A stretch of 64,000 nucleotides of DNA, taken from NCBI GenBank assembly GCA_030765525.1, contig JAVCCK010000042.1, positions 124,001-188,000 on the forward strand. Reading direction: 5' to 3'. The notes under the pieces were generated by a model. It saw only the letters and a list, made by a program, of their open reading frames with translations. It was not told the DNA's origin and ran no database searches. The stretch comes from Candidatus Lernaella stagnicola. GTDB taxonomy: Bacteria; Lernaellota; Lernaellaia; Lernaellales; Lernaellaceae. Position 1 is the stretch's first letter; every line of letters begins with the position of its first letter. Shown one piece after another: positions 43,481 to 52,238 of the stretch. Both the position numbers and the translations under genes were made by a program.

Positions 43481-46384
43481 ATGGCCGAAGAGCAAAGCGG
43501 CGAGAACCTCAAAAACGCGAAATTAAGCAAAGCGGATCTTACCGATCGCGATTTGCGCGGCGCCGATCTGACCCGCGCTAATTTGAGCAGTGCCCAACTC
43601 ACCGGCATGGACTTGACCGGCGCCGTGCTCGTCAAAGCTAACTTGCAGGACGCCGATCTGAATGGCGCCACGCTGCGGGATGTCAACGCCACCGGTGCCA
43701 AAGTGCGCGGTGTGTGGGAAAAAGTCGTCCTGAAAAACGTGAACCTTTCCGATGCTACCTCGCCCAAATGGTCCTTGGTGGATTGTGAACTCGACGGCGT
43801 ATCGCTGCAGGGCGCGAGCGTGCGGCGCTTGTCGCTAACCCGCTGCCGCGTGACGAATTGCCGCTTCGTAAAAGCCTCGTTTCCGGACGTGGTGTTCGTG
43901 AATTGCCAGTTCATCGATTGCGATTTCTCGGGCGGCGACCTGTCATGCCCCGATATCAAGAACACCGAGTTCCACAATTGCCGTTTCGAAGGCGCCGACT
44001 TGTCCGGACCGGTGATCGAACGATGCGGATTTCCCGGCTGCAATCTCACCAAGACCGATTTTATCGCCGGTGAATTCAAGGACGTCAACCTCGCCGACGC
44101 GCAGGTGGAAAAGGCGAATTTCCGGTACGCTCGCGGACTGCCCGACGAATTCGTTGCCGAACTGCGCGAACGCGGCGCTCGGGTCAGCCGAAAGCTAATG
44201 CGCAAGGCTGTGGCGGCGGTCTTCTCCTCCAAGATCGGGCGTATCGCTGTCGTGGCGCTGGTACTGCTCGTAGTTTTTTTGGTTCACGCGCACCGGCGAA
44301 CGCCGGACAACTGGGACAACTCCAAGCTTTTCGAAGCCGCGAAACATCAGCGGGAATCCGGCGATCGCCACGAGGCGTTGAAGTACTACGACATTCTTCT
44401 CGACCGCCATCCGGACGACGAAATGGTGCAACTGACGGCCTTTATGCAAAAGGCGCAGACCTACGTCGAGTTGGAGCAATACGAAGACGCCATCAAGATC
44501 TATCAGTCGCTGCTGGAATCCGAGACCGTCGAGTCCATGGTGAAACTCTCGATTCGTTTCGAATTACTGCAGGCGCTCCAACTCAAGGGCGAAACAGAAG
44601 AAGTGATGCAACAACTGCTGGAATTAGCGCCCCTGCCGCAGTTTTCGCAAAACCTGTTCGAGATCCTCGGGCGATTAGTCGGCTCGGGCAGCGACAAAAA
44701 GTACTTTGAATGGCTGGTCGTCAACCTCGAAGAACTCGAAAAGCGCGTGCCCAAAACCGCGCGCGCCAGATTGTTGCTGACTCGCGGCGTCGTACTCACG
44801 AATCTGAATAGAACCGATGAGGCGCTCGACACAATGCGGCGAATCATCAAGCTGGACGGGGCGCCGGAGCCCGTCGTGCTGCGAGCCTACATGCAATTGG
44901 CGCGGCTGCAGCAGCAACTCGGCGATATAAAAACGTCTCGCCAGACCTATTCCGAAATGCGCCGACGCTTTCCCGACGCCAAAAGCGAAATCATCTTTTC
45001 CCGCCTCAACGAAGCGGTTGTGGCTCAGGGACAGGGACGATTCGAAGAAGCGGAAAAAATCTTCCTCGAGGTTCTCCAGAACTCAATGGAAGATCTGCCG
45101 CGCAATACCGCCCGCCTTGGACTAGCCTCCGCGTACATCAGCCGGCGGCGATTCGACGAAGCCGAAAAGCTCGTCGAGGACGTGCGCGCCACAACCGGCG
45201 GCTGGGATAACCAGCACATCGACTCCCTGCGCCTGTTGGCCACGCTCCGCTCCGAGCGGGGGGACATCGACGGCGCCGAAAAACTGTTGCGCGAAGCCAT
45301 TGAAGAAGCGCCGAACAACCGAGTCGTCAACCGCTTACGCCGCGAACTGGTCCACGTGTACCGCCGCGGCGGCCGCTATAACGAAGCCATCGACCTGATG
45401 AAGACCGTGATCGACTCCGACAACGTCGACACCGCGCAACAGATCATGGATCTGAATCAGTACGCGGACATGCTCTCCGCCATCAAGGATTACGGCCGCG
45501 CCGTCGACGTGTACGAGCGGGTTGTCACATTGGCCGGGGACGACGCCGCAACCGGAATGATCGAACGCTACGTCGACTCCATGGTACAGGCCGGCATGAT
45601 CGGCTACGCCAACAAATACCTGCAAGGCATCATCGACAAAAACCCGGCCGCGAGCACCTTCGGCGTTTGGGCGAAGCTGGAATTGGTCAGTCTCGAGCAA
45701 AAAGAAGGCCGGCCGCAAGTCGCTAACCGGTATCTGCGCGACGTGCTCAAGCTCGATTTCTCGTCGTTCGATACTCCGGCCAATTTCATGAAAGCAACCT
45801 GGGCCAAAGACCCCGAAAGCCAAAAACTGGCCGTGGAGCTCTTGCGGAAAATAGCCGCCGCGCAAAGCGCCGATTCTTTCGCCGGCGGCAACGCGCGCCT
45901 CGTGCTGGCCAACAAAACTATCGACACGCGGGAGGATCAGCCCGAAGGATGGGCCGATCTCGTCCAGACATTGGCCAACGAAGTCGCCGCCAATAACAAA
46001 GACGCCAACCTCGTCGTACAAGCCTATGAACTGCTCACTCGTCTCGCGCAGCATTCCGGCGATACGCAAAAAGCAATTGACGACTTCGCGCAAATCATCA
46101 AACGAACTGACGACAATCGCCTGCGATCGATAGCCCGCTTCGATCAAGCACGGTTGTATTACAACAAAGGCGAAAAGAAAAAGGGGCTGACGCTGATGGA
46201 AGAAGCCCGGGCGGAATGCGCCGACCCCAACGATTGCTGCACCATCGCGTTCCAACTCGGTCAGAAACTTGTCGACAACGACCGCCGCAAAGAAGCGCAA
46301 GAAATCTTCGTTTACATTCGCGACGCCCTGCCCAATTGCTGGTCGCGTGACGAAGCAATGGTCATGCTGGATGCCATGAAATAA
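43481..46384 (+). CDS. Pentapeptide-repeat/TPR membrane protein
   Basis: A 967-aa fusion. Residues about 10-225 are pentapeptide repeats with the A(D/N)LxX pattern (LRGADLTRANLSSAQLTG and similar) that form a right-handed quadrilateral helix; the middle part diverges to CxF-type repeats. A membrane helix follows at about 248-266 (VVALVLLVVFLVHAH), then roughly 680 residues of TPR-like repeats (EALKYYDILLDRHPDDE, NEAIDLMKTVIDS). With no signal peptide, the N-terminal repeats should be cytoplasmic and the TPR part periplasmic. It ends three bases from the convergent glycosyltransferase. Confidence 0.85.
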   Translation: MAEEQSGENLKNAKLSKADLTDRDLRGADLTRANLSSAQLTGMDLTGAVLVKANLQDADLNGATLRDVNATGAKVRGVWEKVVLKNVNLSDATSPKWSLVDCELDGVSLQGASVRRLSLTRCRVTNCRFVKASFPDVVFVNCQFIDCDFSGGDLSCPDIKNTEFHNCRFEGADLSGPVIERCGFPGCNLTKTDFIAGEFKDVNLADAQVEKANFRYARGLPDEFVAELRERGARVSRKLMRKAVAAVFSSKIGRIAVVALVLLVVFLVHAHRRTPDNWDNSKLFEAAKHQRESGDRHEALKYYDILLDRHPDDEMVQLTAFMQKAQTYVELEQYEDAIKIYQSLLESETVESMVKLSIRFELLQALQLKGETEEVMQQLLELAPLPQFSQNLFEILGRLVGSGSDKKYFEWLVVNLEELEKRVPKTARARLLLTRGVVLTNLNRTDEALDTMRRIIKLDGAPEPVVLRAYMQLARLQQQLGDIKTSRQTYSEMRRRFPDAKSEIIFSRLNEAVVAQGQGRFEEAEKIFLEVLQNSMEDLPRNTARLGLASAYISRRRFDEAEKLVEDVRATTGGWDNQHIDSLRLLATLRSERGDIDGAEKLLREAIEEAPNNRVVNRLRRELVHVYRRGGRYNEAIDLMKTVIDSDNVDTAQQIMDLNQYADMLSAIKDYGRAVDVYERVVTLAGDDAATGMIERYVDSMVQAGMIGYANKYLQGIIDKNPAASTFGVWAKLELVSLEQKEGRPQVANRYLRDVLKLDFSSFDTPANFMKATWAKDPESQKLAVELLRKIAAAQSADSFAGGNARLVLANKTIDTREDQPEGWADLVQTLANEVAANNKDANLVVQAYELLTRLAQHSGDTQKAIDDFAQIIKRTDDNRLRSIARFDQARLYYNKGEKKKGLTLMEEARAECADPNDCCTIAFQLGQKLVDNDRRKEAQEIFVYIRDALPNCWSRDEAMVMLDAMK

Positions 46385-46387
46385 AAG

Positions 46388-48148
46388 TTATTCCTTCTGC
46401 GGTCGAAATTGCAGCATCGCCAAATGACCCGACACGAAACCCGGTAGGTCGTCTTTTTCGCCCTCCGGCGCAAGTGCCGCAACGTCGATGGCCGAGGCGA
46501 GGCCGCAACTCCAGTGATCCGCCCGCCCCGTCCAGATATTGCCCACGCACGCGCCCAACGTCAGCCACGGGCGAGCCGCTGCCGGGGAACCGCGCAGCAC
46601 CTCGTTGCGTTGCGGAAGATGCAGGTACGCATCGCCCACGTACAACCCCGTGCCGACGCCGATGAGGCAATAGGGCACCAACGCGTCGGATTGCGCGGCG
46701 CATTTGTCCAACGCCACCGGCAAACTCGTCGGGTGGTCCAGCCCGTATTTGATTCCCGCCCCGTGAATGAAAGACCGCAACGCTTGGCCGTCCAGCCGGC
46801 GCTGGATTTTCGTCAACTGCGCGTGATCCGCGCCCCACTTGCTGCCGATCTCCATGTAGATCACGCCCATGTCGTAAGCCGGGCGCCGCAGCCGCTCGTG
46901 TTGCGGTCGGTTTGGTGTCAGTAAGCCGCCGATAGCGACCACGCCCATGATCGCCAGCACGGCCGCTACCGTCGCCGCCGGCCACCGCAATCGCGTGCGC
47001 CAGGCATGCCCGACCGCCAGCCCGGCCGACAGCAACAACATGGGATACAACGCAAAAATGTGGCAATAAGGCTCCGCATCCAGCGTCCCCCATTGCCGTG
47101 CGAACAAGTCGTAATCGCTCACGCTGTACACGAGACTGTAGAGAAGCACGAACCCGACCGGCGCCAGCGACCATAAGGCCGCGTCCGACACCGCGCGGGG
47201 CTTGGTCGGCCATAACGCCCGCCAGCCGTCGCGCCACCGACGCCGCAACAACACGACCAACGTGACCGTCAACGCCAATAGCAGCACGTAGTATAGATAG
47301 GAAAGCGCTTTCGTCCCGGCGAGTGTCCCGGCGTGAAAGCTCAGGCCCGCCGGGATGTCGTCGATTAGCAGCATGCCAAAGCGCTTGACCGCCGCCACGA
47401 TTCGCGAGCCGGCGTCGGGCGATTTATTCACGGCGTCGGCAAACCGGCCCAGGCCCCACCAGTTGTGGGTGATGTTGTAAATGATCCACGGCGAAAAACC
47501 GACCACGCCGCCCACCGCGGCGGCCGCTACGTGGCGCAAACCGCTCGTGCGACTCACCCACCACCACAATGCCAGCAAGGCTACCGTCACCAGAAACCCG
47601 TAGTGAATCCACACTCCCAGGCCGAGAACGGCGCCGAAAAGAAAGTACTGCCAAAGGCGCGGCCGTTTTGCCGCGAACAAGTACGAAGCGGCTACCAACA
47701 TGCCCAGGCTGAGGGTCGCGTTTTCCGCGTAATTACCCCAGGGCAGCAAACCCACTTGGGCCACGTAGGCCGGCGGCAGCACGAAAAGCACGCCAGTCGC
47801 CACCGCCGCGGGTGTGCCGCCGTGCCGCGCCGCGAACCACGCGGCGAAAATCGCCATGAACAGCGAGGTCGTCAGTGCCAGCAGTTTGAGCGCGAAGTAG
47901 GTTTTGCCGAACAACGCGAAAAAGGGGACGGTCAACAAGCCGAACAACAGCGTGCCGCCTTCGTAGTCGCCCGGCTGATATTCCAGCAACGGCAGCTTCG
48001 GGCCGTCCATGATCAGCGCCGCGATCGACCCCGTTTTGTACTCTTCTTCGTCGTAAACGTATTCGCTGTAGTACAGCAAAAGCAGGCGGCCGAAGACGAC
48101 CAGGGCCACCAGCAAACACAGCAGCGTGATTCGGGCGCGACGGCTCAC
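46388..48148 (-). CDS. GT-C fold membrane glycosyltransferase (ArnT/PMT-like)
   Basis: A 586-aa polytopic membrane protein with around ten helices. The first periplasmic loop carries acidic residues (YSEYVYDEEEYKTG) where GT-C enzymes such as ArnT or PMT proteins have their catalytic Asp/Glu. These enzymes use polyprenyl-phosphate sugars to glycosylate lipids or proteins at the periplasmic face. The C-terminal 180 residues are soluble and contain several cysteines. The ATG overlaps the HEAT/beta-helix lipoprotein stop (ATGA), so these two are translationally coupled. Confidence 0.75.
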   Translation of the reverse strand: MSRRARITLLCLLVALVVFGRLLLLYYSEYVYDEEEYKTGSIAALIMDGPKLPLLEYQPGDYEGGTLLFGLLTVPFFALFGKTYFALKLLALTTSLFMAIFAAWFAARHGGTPAAVATGVLFVLPPAYVAQVGLLPWGNYAENATLSLGMLVAASYLFAAKRPRLWQYFLFGAVLGLGVWIHYGFLVTVALLALWWWVSRTSGLRHVAAAAVGGVVGFSPWIIYNITHNWWGLGRFADAVNKSPDAGSRIVAAVKRFGMLLIDDIPAGLSFHAGTLAGTKALSYLYYVLLLALTVTLVVLLRRRWRDGWRALWPTKPRAVSDAALWSLAPVGFVLLYSLVYSVSDYDLFARQWGTLDAEPYCHIFALYPMLLLSAGLAVGHAWRTRLRWPAATVAAVLAIMGVVAIGGLLTPNRPQHERLRRPAYDMGVIYMEIGSKWGADHAQLTKIQRRLDGQALRSFIHGAGIKYGLDHPTSLPVALDKCAAQSDALVPYCLIGVGTGLYVGDAYLHLPQRNEVLRGSPAAARPWLTLGACVGNIWTGRADHWSCGLASAIDVAALAPEGEKDDLPGFVSGHLAMLQFRPQKE

Positions 48149-49629
48149 AATGCGGATCCCGGCCGGCTATGGGGGTCGATCTCGAAGTCCTTGCCGCGGT
48201 TGGCGCCGAAAGAGCATCCCACGACACGCCCGTAGTCGGAGCCGGTGATAAACGCGACGCCCCGCCCGTTGCCCGTGACACGGCTGTTCAACACCGTGCA
48301 GTAATCGCTGTCGAACAGGAACAATACTCCGTCTTTACCGTTGCCCGCCGCGACCGCATCGACCACCAGGGTACGCGGACTCGAACGCACGCTGATCCCC
48401 TGGTAGCTGCAGTGTTCCGCCCCGCCGCCGCGTACCACACCCAGCGGTGAATAGTAGAAGAACATCCCGTGACGGTCGCAGTACCGCGCGCGGCAGTTGA
48501 CGAATGAGACGTACATACCGCCCGCCGCTTCCAAACCCGTGTCGGGGGCGAATTGCGCGTCGATTCCCTCGACGACCACGTGGCTCGCTCCGTCCACGTG
48601 CAGCGCATCTTCGGCGAAGGCGACTTCAATAAATCCTCGCCGCGGCCGCGACCCGATGTTGATGTGCAGAAAACTGGTCCCCGCGTCGTAGCGGCAGGTG
48701 CCGGGGCCCATTTCGTCCTTACCGGTCACCAGCGACAGGATCTTCGTCGAGCCGCCGGGCAGGACGTGAAAAGCCCCCTTCGGTTCGAACGCGACGCGTA
48801 GCTTGTCCTCTTCGTCAAAGGCGTCGAGCGGACGGCGCACCGTCGGAGCGATCACCGGCTTGGGTTTGCCGGGCCACGCGACAATCCGCGTCGGCTGATT
48901 CCACAGCCCTGAGAGCGCGGCCGGCACGACCACGGCTTCGCGAACGTAATCGCGCGGCACGCCGGCCAGGCGCAACTCGCCGCCGGGTTTGAGTAGTTCC
49001 AAACCTTTCTTGACCGTCTTGACCGGCTCCCGCGCCGTTCCCGCGGCGGTGTCCTCGCCCCGCAAAGGATCAACGTGGACTACTTGGTCCGGCCCATCGA
49101 CCGGGGCGGCCGCGACGCTGCGCCCGTGCCAGTCTACCTCCGGCGCTTGCCCCCGCTGCTCCAACACCCGCCACGCCGCCAGAGCCACTTGCTCGTCGTC
49201 GTTGGCAATCAACTCCGCCAGCGTGTCGGCGGCCTTGGGGTCGCGGCTTTCGGCCAACGCCTCGACCACGGCGAGTCGCACTTCACGCCAGGGGAATCCG
49301 CTCGCGTTGATCAGCGCGTTTAAGGATTCATCGCCACCCAACCGACCCAGCGACCAGGCGCACGCGGCCCGCACTTGCGGATCGGGATCGCCGTGCAGAT
49401 GCTTGGCCAAATCACCCACGGCCGCCGCCTGCTCGTTCATACCCAGGCGCAAAGCCGCGAGGCGGCGATCGACATCGCGATCGTCGTCCGGGTAGTTCAG
49501 CGTCGTGAGCCATCTAACGCCGTCAGGCGACAAGACCGCAGGGGTGCCTTCGGCCTTGTTGTTCGTGGACGAACAAGCCGCGATAAATAGACAAAGAGTC
49601 GCGATTACCGGCAAGTAGAAGTGTCGCAT
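48145..49629 (-). CDS. Lipoprotein with HEAT repeats and right-handed beta-helix
   Basis: A 494-aa lipoprotein (signal ending FIAAC). Residues about 50-150 have HEAT-like repeats (VRAACAWSLGRLGGDESLNAL, EVRLAVVEALAESRDPKAAD), then a DUF1565-like segment (VVHVDPLRGEDTAAGTAREP) and a right-handed parallel beta-helix (GIDAQFAPDTGLEAAGG, GNGKDGVLFLFDSDYCTVLNS) like those in polysaccharide-binding or cleaving surface proteins. A longer open frame upstream begins in poly-Ser, which is only the antisense of an Asp-rich tract in the divergent gene. Confidence 0.8.
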   Translation of the reverse strand: MRHFYLPVIATLCLFIAACSSTNNKAEGTPAVLSPDGVRWLTTLNYPDDDRDVDRRLAALRLGMNEQAAAVGDLAKHLHGDPDPQVRAACAWSLGRLGGDESLNALINASGFPWREVRLAVVEALAESRDPKAADTLAELIANDDEQVALAAWRVLEQRGQAPEVDWHGRSVAAAPVDGPDQVVHVDPLRGEDTAAGTAREPVKTVKKGLELLKPGGELRLAGVPRDYVREAVVVPAALSGLWNQPTRIVAWPGKPKPVIAPTVRRPLDAFDEEDKLRVAFEPKGAFHVLPGGSTKILSLVTGKDEMGPGTCRYDAGTSFLHINIGSRPRRGFIEVAFAEDALHVDGASHVVVEGIDAQFAPDTGLEAAGGMYVSFVNCRARYCDRHGMFFYYSPLGVVRGGGAEHCSYQGISVRSSPRTLVVDAVAAGNGKDGVLFLFDSDYCTVLNSRVTGNGRGVAFITGSDYGRVVGCSFGANRGKDFEIDPHSRPGSAL

Positions 49630-49765
49630 GGCGTTAGGATACCACCGCCGGGGCAAAAGCCAAATCCTACCGGGCGCTTCGTTTGAAAATCGACTCCCTG
49701 CTTGACGACCCCGAACCGGCCCATTACGCTCAGTTGCTGGGTAAGGGAAGCAAAGGAGAAAAACA

Positions 49766-50569
49766 ATGAGAACGAAATGGTTTCTTATTTTAACGATTTT
49801 GCTGGCCGCGTTCGCGATGATCATCGCGTGCGGCGGTGGCGATGACGATGATGACGACGACGACACCCCCGGCGTCGTGTCCGTGTCGGCCGTGAATCAA
49901 TCCGCCTGCCTTGATGACGCCGAAAGCAAGGCGATTTGGGACCCGTATGCGGACCCGATCGATGTCGTGCAGGTTGCGTGGGACGACGGCGTATTGAAGG
50001 TGGAAGATCTCTTCGCCTACGTGAATTGCTGCGCCGAAATGGCCGTGACTGCGGATGCCGCCGGCTCTCAGGTAACGATCACCGAAGTCGAGGGTGGCGA
50101 GCCGTGCGACTGCATGTGCCCGATCGATTTGACGTACGAAATCGACGGCCTCACCGGTGGTTCGATCACGTTGACCGTACAGCGAAGCTCTTTCGACACG
50201 AAGGTCACGTACTCGGTGTTCCAATTGGATCTCGAATTGGGCGCGACGAACAAGAAGTGGGTCGTGCCGTTGGTGGATTTGTTCACCAACGTGGAAGGCA
50301 ACGCCCCCTTCCAGGTGCGCTACGCCGCGTGCGAAATGTACAACCTGCCCGATCAGCAATTCATGGTCCGCTCGTACGGCGATTCCTACCATGTCTTCTC
50401 CTATGATTGGTACGACATCGACAACCCGGGCACGCCCGACCCGAATTGCCAGATTCCCGTGACGATCGATATCGACACGCTGGATGCGGGCGACTATCAC
50501 TTCGGCGCGCCGTTGTACGATCGCAACACGGAAGAATGGGATCAGCTCAATTTCGACGTGACGATCTGA
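49766..50569 (+). CDS. Hypothetical lipoprotein with poly-Asp linker
   Basis: A 267-aa protein with a lipoprotein signal ending MIIAC, then Gly3 and eight Asp, then a soluble domain with paired cysteines (YVNCCAEM, EPCDCMCPIDL) and beta-rich sequence. Function unknown; probably an outer-membrane-anchored exported protein. AAAGGAGAAAAACA precedes the ATG. rsmI starts two bases after its stop. Confidence 0.75.
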   Translation: MRTKWFLILTILLAAFAMIIACGGGDDDDDDDDTPGVVSVSAVNQSACLDDAESKAIWDPYADPIDVVQVAWDDGVLKVEDLFAYVNCCAEMAVTADAAGSQVTITEVEGGEPCDCMCPIDLTYEIDGLTGGSITLTVQRSSFDTKVTYSVFQLDLELGATNKKWVVPLVDLFTNVEGNAPFQVRYAACEMYNLPDQQFMVRSYGDSYHVFSYDWYDIDNPGTPDPNCQIPVTIDIDTLDAGDYHFGAPLYDRNTEEWDQLNFDVTI

Positions 50570-50571
50570 AC

Positions 50572-51402
50572 ATGGCCGCACCCGGCAAGCTGCTGCTGGT
50601 TGCCACCCCTATCGGCAACTGGGACGACACCAGCGCCCGGGCGCTTGCCGCCTTGCGCGAATGCGATCTCGTTGTGGCCGAAGACACCCGTAAAGCCGGC
50701 GTGTTCCTCAGCCATTTTCAAATCGACAAACCCAAGCTCTCTTTTTTCGAGGGCAATATCCCCCAACGACTACCGCACATTCTCGAACGGCTGCGCGATG
50801 GCCAAACCATCGCCCTGGTCACCGACGCCGGCACGCCGCTGATTTCGGACCCCGGCTACGAATTGGTGTATCGCTGCCTCGAAGAAGAAATCCACGTCGT
50901 CGCCCTGCCCGGCCCCTGCGCGGCGATCATCGCGTTGCAGCTCTCCGGCCTGCCGCCCGACCGTTTCATCTTCGACGGCTTCCTGCCGCGCAAAGGTTCG
51001 GCGCGGCGTCGCCGGCTGGAATCCTACCTGCGCATGGACGGCACACTCATTTTGTACGAAGCGGCCAAGCGCACCGTCGGCACCCTGCAAGACCTCCACG
51101 ACGTGCTCGGCGACGTCCAAGCCGCCGTGCTGCGCGAGATGACGAAAATACACGAGGAAGCCTTGCGCGGCCCTTTAAGTTACCTCATCGACGAACTTGC
51201 CGAGCGTAAACTACTGGGTGAAGTGACCATCGTCGCGCGCTTACCCAAGGCGCAAGTCGGTGAAATGGCCGACGCGGTGGAACACGGCCGAAAGCTGATG
51301 CGCGAAATGGGCATCAAAACCAAGGACGCCGCCACCGCCGTCGCGTTGATCACCGGCGTCGATAAAAAAACTCTCTATAAACTGCTGGCGGAGCCATCAT
51401 GA
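50572..51402 (+). CDS. rsmI: 16S rRNA (cytidine(1402)-2'-O)-methyltransferase RsmI
   Basis: RsmI methylates the ribose of C1402 of 16S rRNA, the nucleotide whose base is methylated by RsmH. The 276-aa tetrapyrrole-methylase-fold protein has LLVATPIGNWDDTSARAL, VVAEDTRKAGVFL, LVTDAGTPLISDPGYEL and VALPGPCAAIIAL, followed by the C-terminal ELTKxHEE-type segment EMTKIHEEALRGPL. ATG 50572 gives the canonical N-terminus; the longer frame upstream belongs to the lipoprotein in another frame. Confidence 0.95.
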   Translation: MAAPGKLLLVATPIGNWDDTSARALAALRECDLVVAEDTRKAGVFLSHFQIDKPKLSFFEGNIPQRLPHILERLRDGQTIALVTDAGTPLISDPGYELVYRCLEEEIHVVALPGPCAAIIALQLSGLPPDRFIFDGFLPRKGSARRRRLESYLRMDGTLILYEAAKRTVGTLQDLHDVLGDVQAAVLREMTKIHEEALRGPLSYLIDELAERKLLGEVTIVARLPKAQVGEMADAVEHGRKLMREMGIKTKDAATAVALITGVDKKTLYKLLAEPS

Positions 51403-51578
51403 AAAACGAACAGGAAATCATCGCCAAATTGAAAGAGAAATCCGTGGACGGAAATATTGTTTGCGCCGTGGCATTGGCCTTGGCCGACGAACTGGGTGTC
51501 TCACCGCGGGTGATCGGCGATCTGGCCACGCGGGGGAAAATCCGCATTCGAGCCTGTCAACTCGGATGCTTTAAATGA
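51399..51578 (+). CDS. Small conserved-looking protein (59 aa) coupled to rsmI
   Basis: The ATG overlaps the rsmI stop (ATGA). The product starts MKNEQEIIAKLKEKS and ends RIRACQLGCFK, with a helix-turn-helix-like centre (ALADELGVSPRVIGDLAT). The C-terminal CQLGCF motif with two cysteines resembles short unnamed proteins I recall from deltaproteobacteria, perhaps metal or Fe-S binding. A strong terminator follows directly, supporting a real operon end. Confidence 0.7.
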   Translation: MKNEQEIIAKLKEKSVDGNIVCAVALALADELGVSPRVIGDLATRGKIRIRACQLGCFK

Positions 51579-51613
51579 AAAAGCCGTCCCGCCGCAAGGC
51601 GGAGCGGACTTTT
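51579..51613. terminator. Bidirectional rho-independent terminator
   Basis: A stem of about ten pairs with one mismatch (51584-51593 with 51598-51607) closes on a GCAA tetraloop, and is flanked by an A-run on the left and TTTT on the right. It lies between the rsmI operon (plus) and the small basic protein gene (minus), and can terminate both. Confidence 0.8.
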
Positions 51614-51629
51614 CACAAACGCCGCAGCG

Positions 51630-51779
51630 CTACTTGCTTTCGGCGGTCTTCTTTTCTTCGGCTTTGTGAATCGGAAACACCGGCGTGGTTCCACGGCGAA
51701 TGATGCGCTTGCGCGCCGTGCCGCTGGCCCGCACCTTGCGAATCCGTTTCATCTTGGTCTTTTTGCTGTTCGAAGCCAT
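51630..51779 (-). CDS. Small highly basic protein (49 aa)
   Basis: The ATG at 51779 has AAGGAGACGATC upstream, an excellent ribosome site; the longer open frame adds implausible residues. The product is Lys/Arg-rich (KKTKMKRIRKVRASGTARKR) and then reads GTTPVFPIH, ending in an acidic-lysine tail. The composition suggests RNA or ribosome binding. Similar short proteins with a GTTP-FPxH motif occur in deltaproteobacteria from memory, but no function is known. Confidence 0.7.
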   Translation of the reverse strand: MASNSKKTKMKRIRKVRASGTARKRIIRRGTTPVFPIHKAEEKKTAESK

Positions 51780-51967
51780 GATCGTCTCCTTACCTTTACC
51801 CACCCGTTTGCCGGTAGGCCGCGTTTTATACTTCATCCCCGGGCACCTGTCAAACGGCAAAGGCCCCGTTTTACTTCCCAAATCGCCTGCCGCCGCGCCC
51901 GTGCGGGAAGATTGACCATCTCCCGGCACGGTGTCAATATACCCTTTTGCGGGCCAAGGAGATTATC

Positions 51968-52234
51968 ATGCCCAAAAAGGGAACCAAAGAAGAGTCCACC
52001 TTCGAGACGCAATTGCGGCGCCTCGAGGACTTGGTGGGCAAGCTCGAAAGTGGCGACCTGCCCCTGGAGGCCGCAGTGGAGGTTTTCGAAGAAGGCATGA
52101 AACTCTCATCCTCTTTGACGAAAACCCTCGACAGCGCCGAAAAACGCGTTGAGGTCCTGCTGGAAAAAGCCGACGGCACCGTCGCCGTGCAGGACCTGAG
52201 TCACGAGGACGACGACGAAAACGACGAGGAGTAG
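51968..52234 (+). CDS. xseB: Exodeoxyribonuclease VII small subunit XseB
   Basis: XseB pairs with XseA to degrade single-stranded DNA. The 88-aa product has the diagnostic FETQLRRLEDLVGKLESGDLP in two parts, then LEAAVEVFEEGMKLS, and an acidic tail. ATG 51968 follows AAGGAGATTATC. dxs starts four bases after the stop, as is common; xseA is not in this window and ispA, which often lies between them, is missing here. Confidence 0.93.
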   Translation: MPKKGTKEESTFETQLRRLEDLVGKLESGDLPLEAAVEVFEEGMKLSSSLTKTLDSAEKRVEVLLEKADGTVAVQDLSHEDDDENDEE

Positions 52235-52238
52235 CCGC

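Noticed and set aside
49630-49866. N-terminal extension of the HEAT/beta-helix lipoprotein beginning with poly-Ser
   Set aside because: The poly-Ser is the antisense of the poly-Asp codons in the divergent lipoprotein; the real signal peptide starts at 49629.
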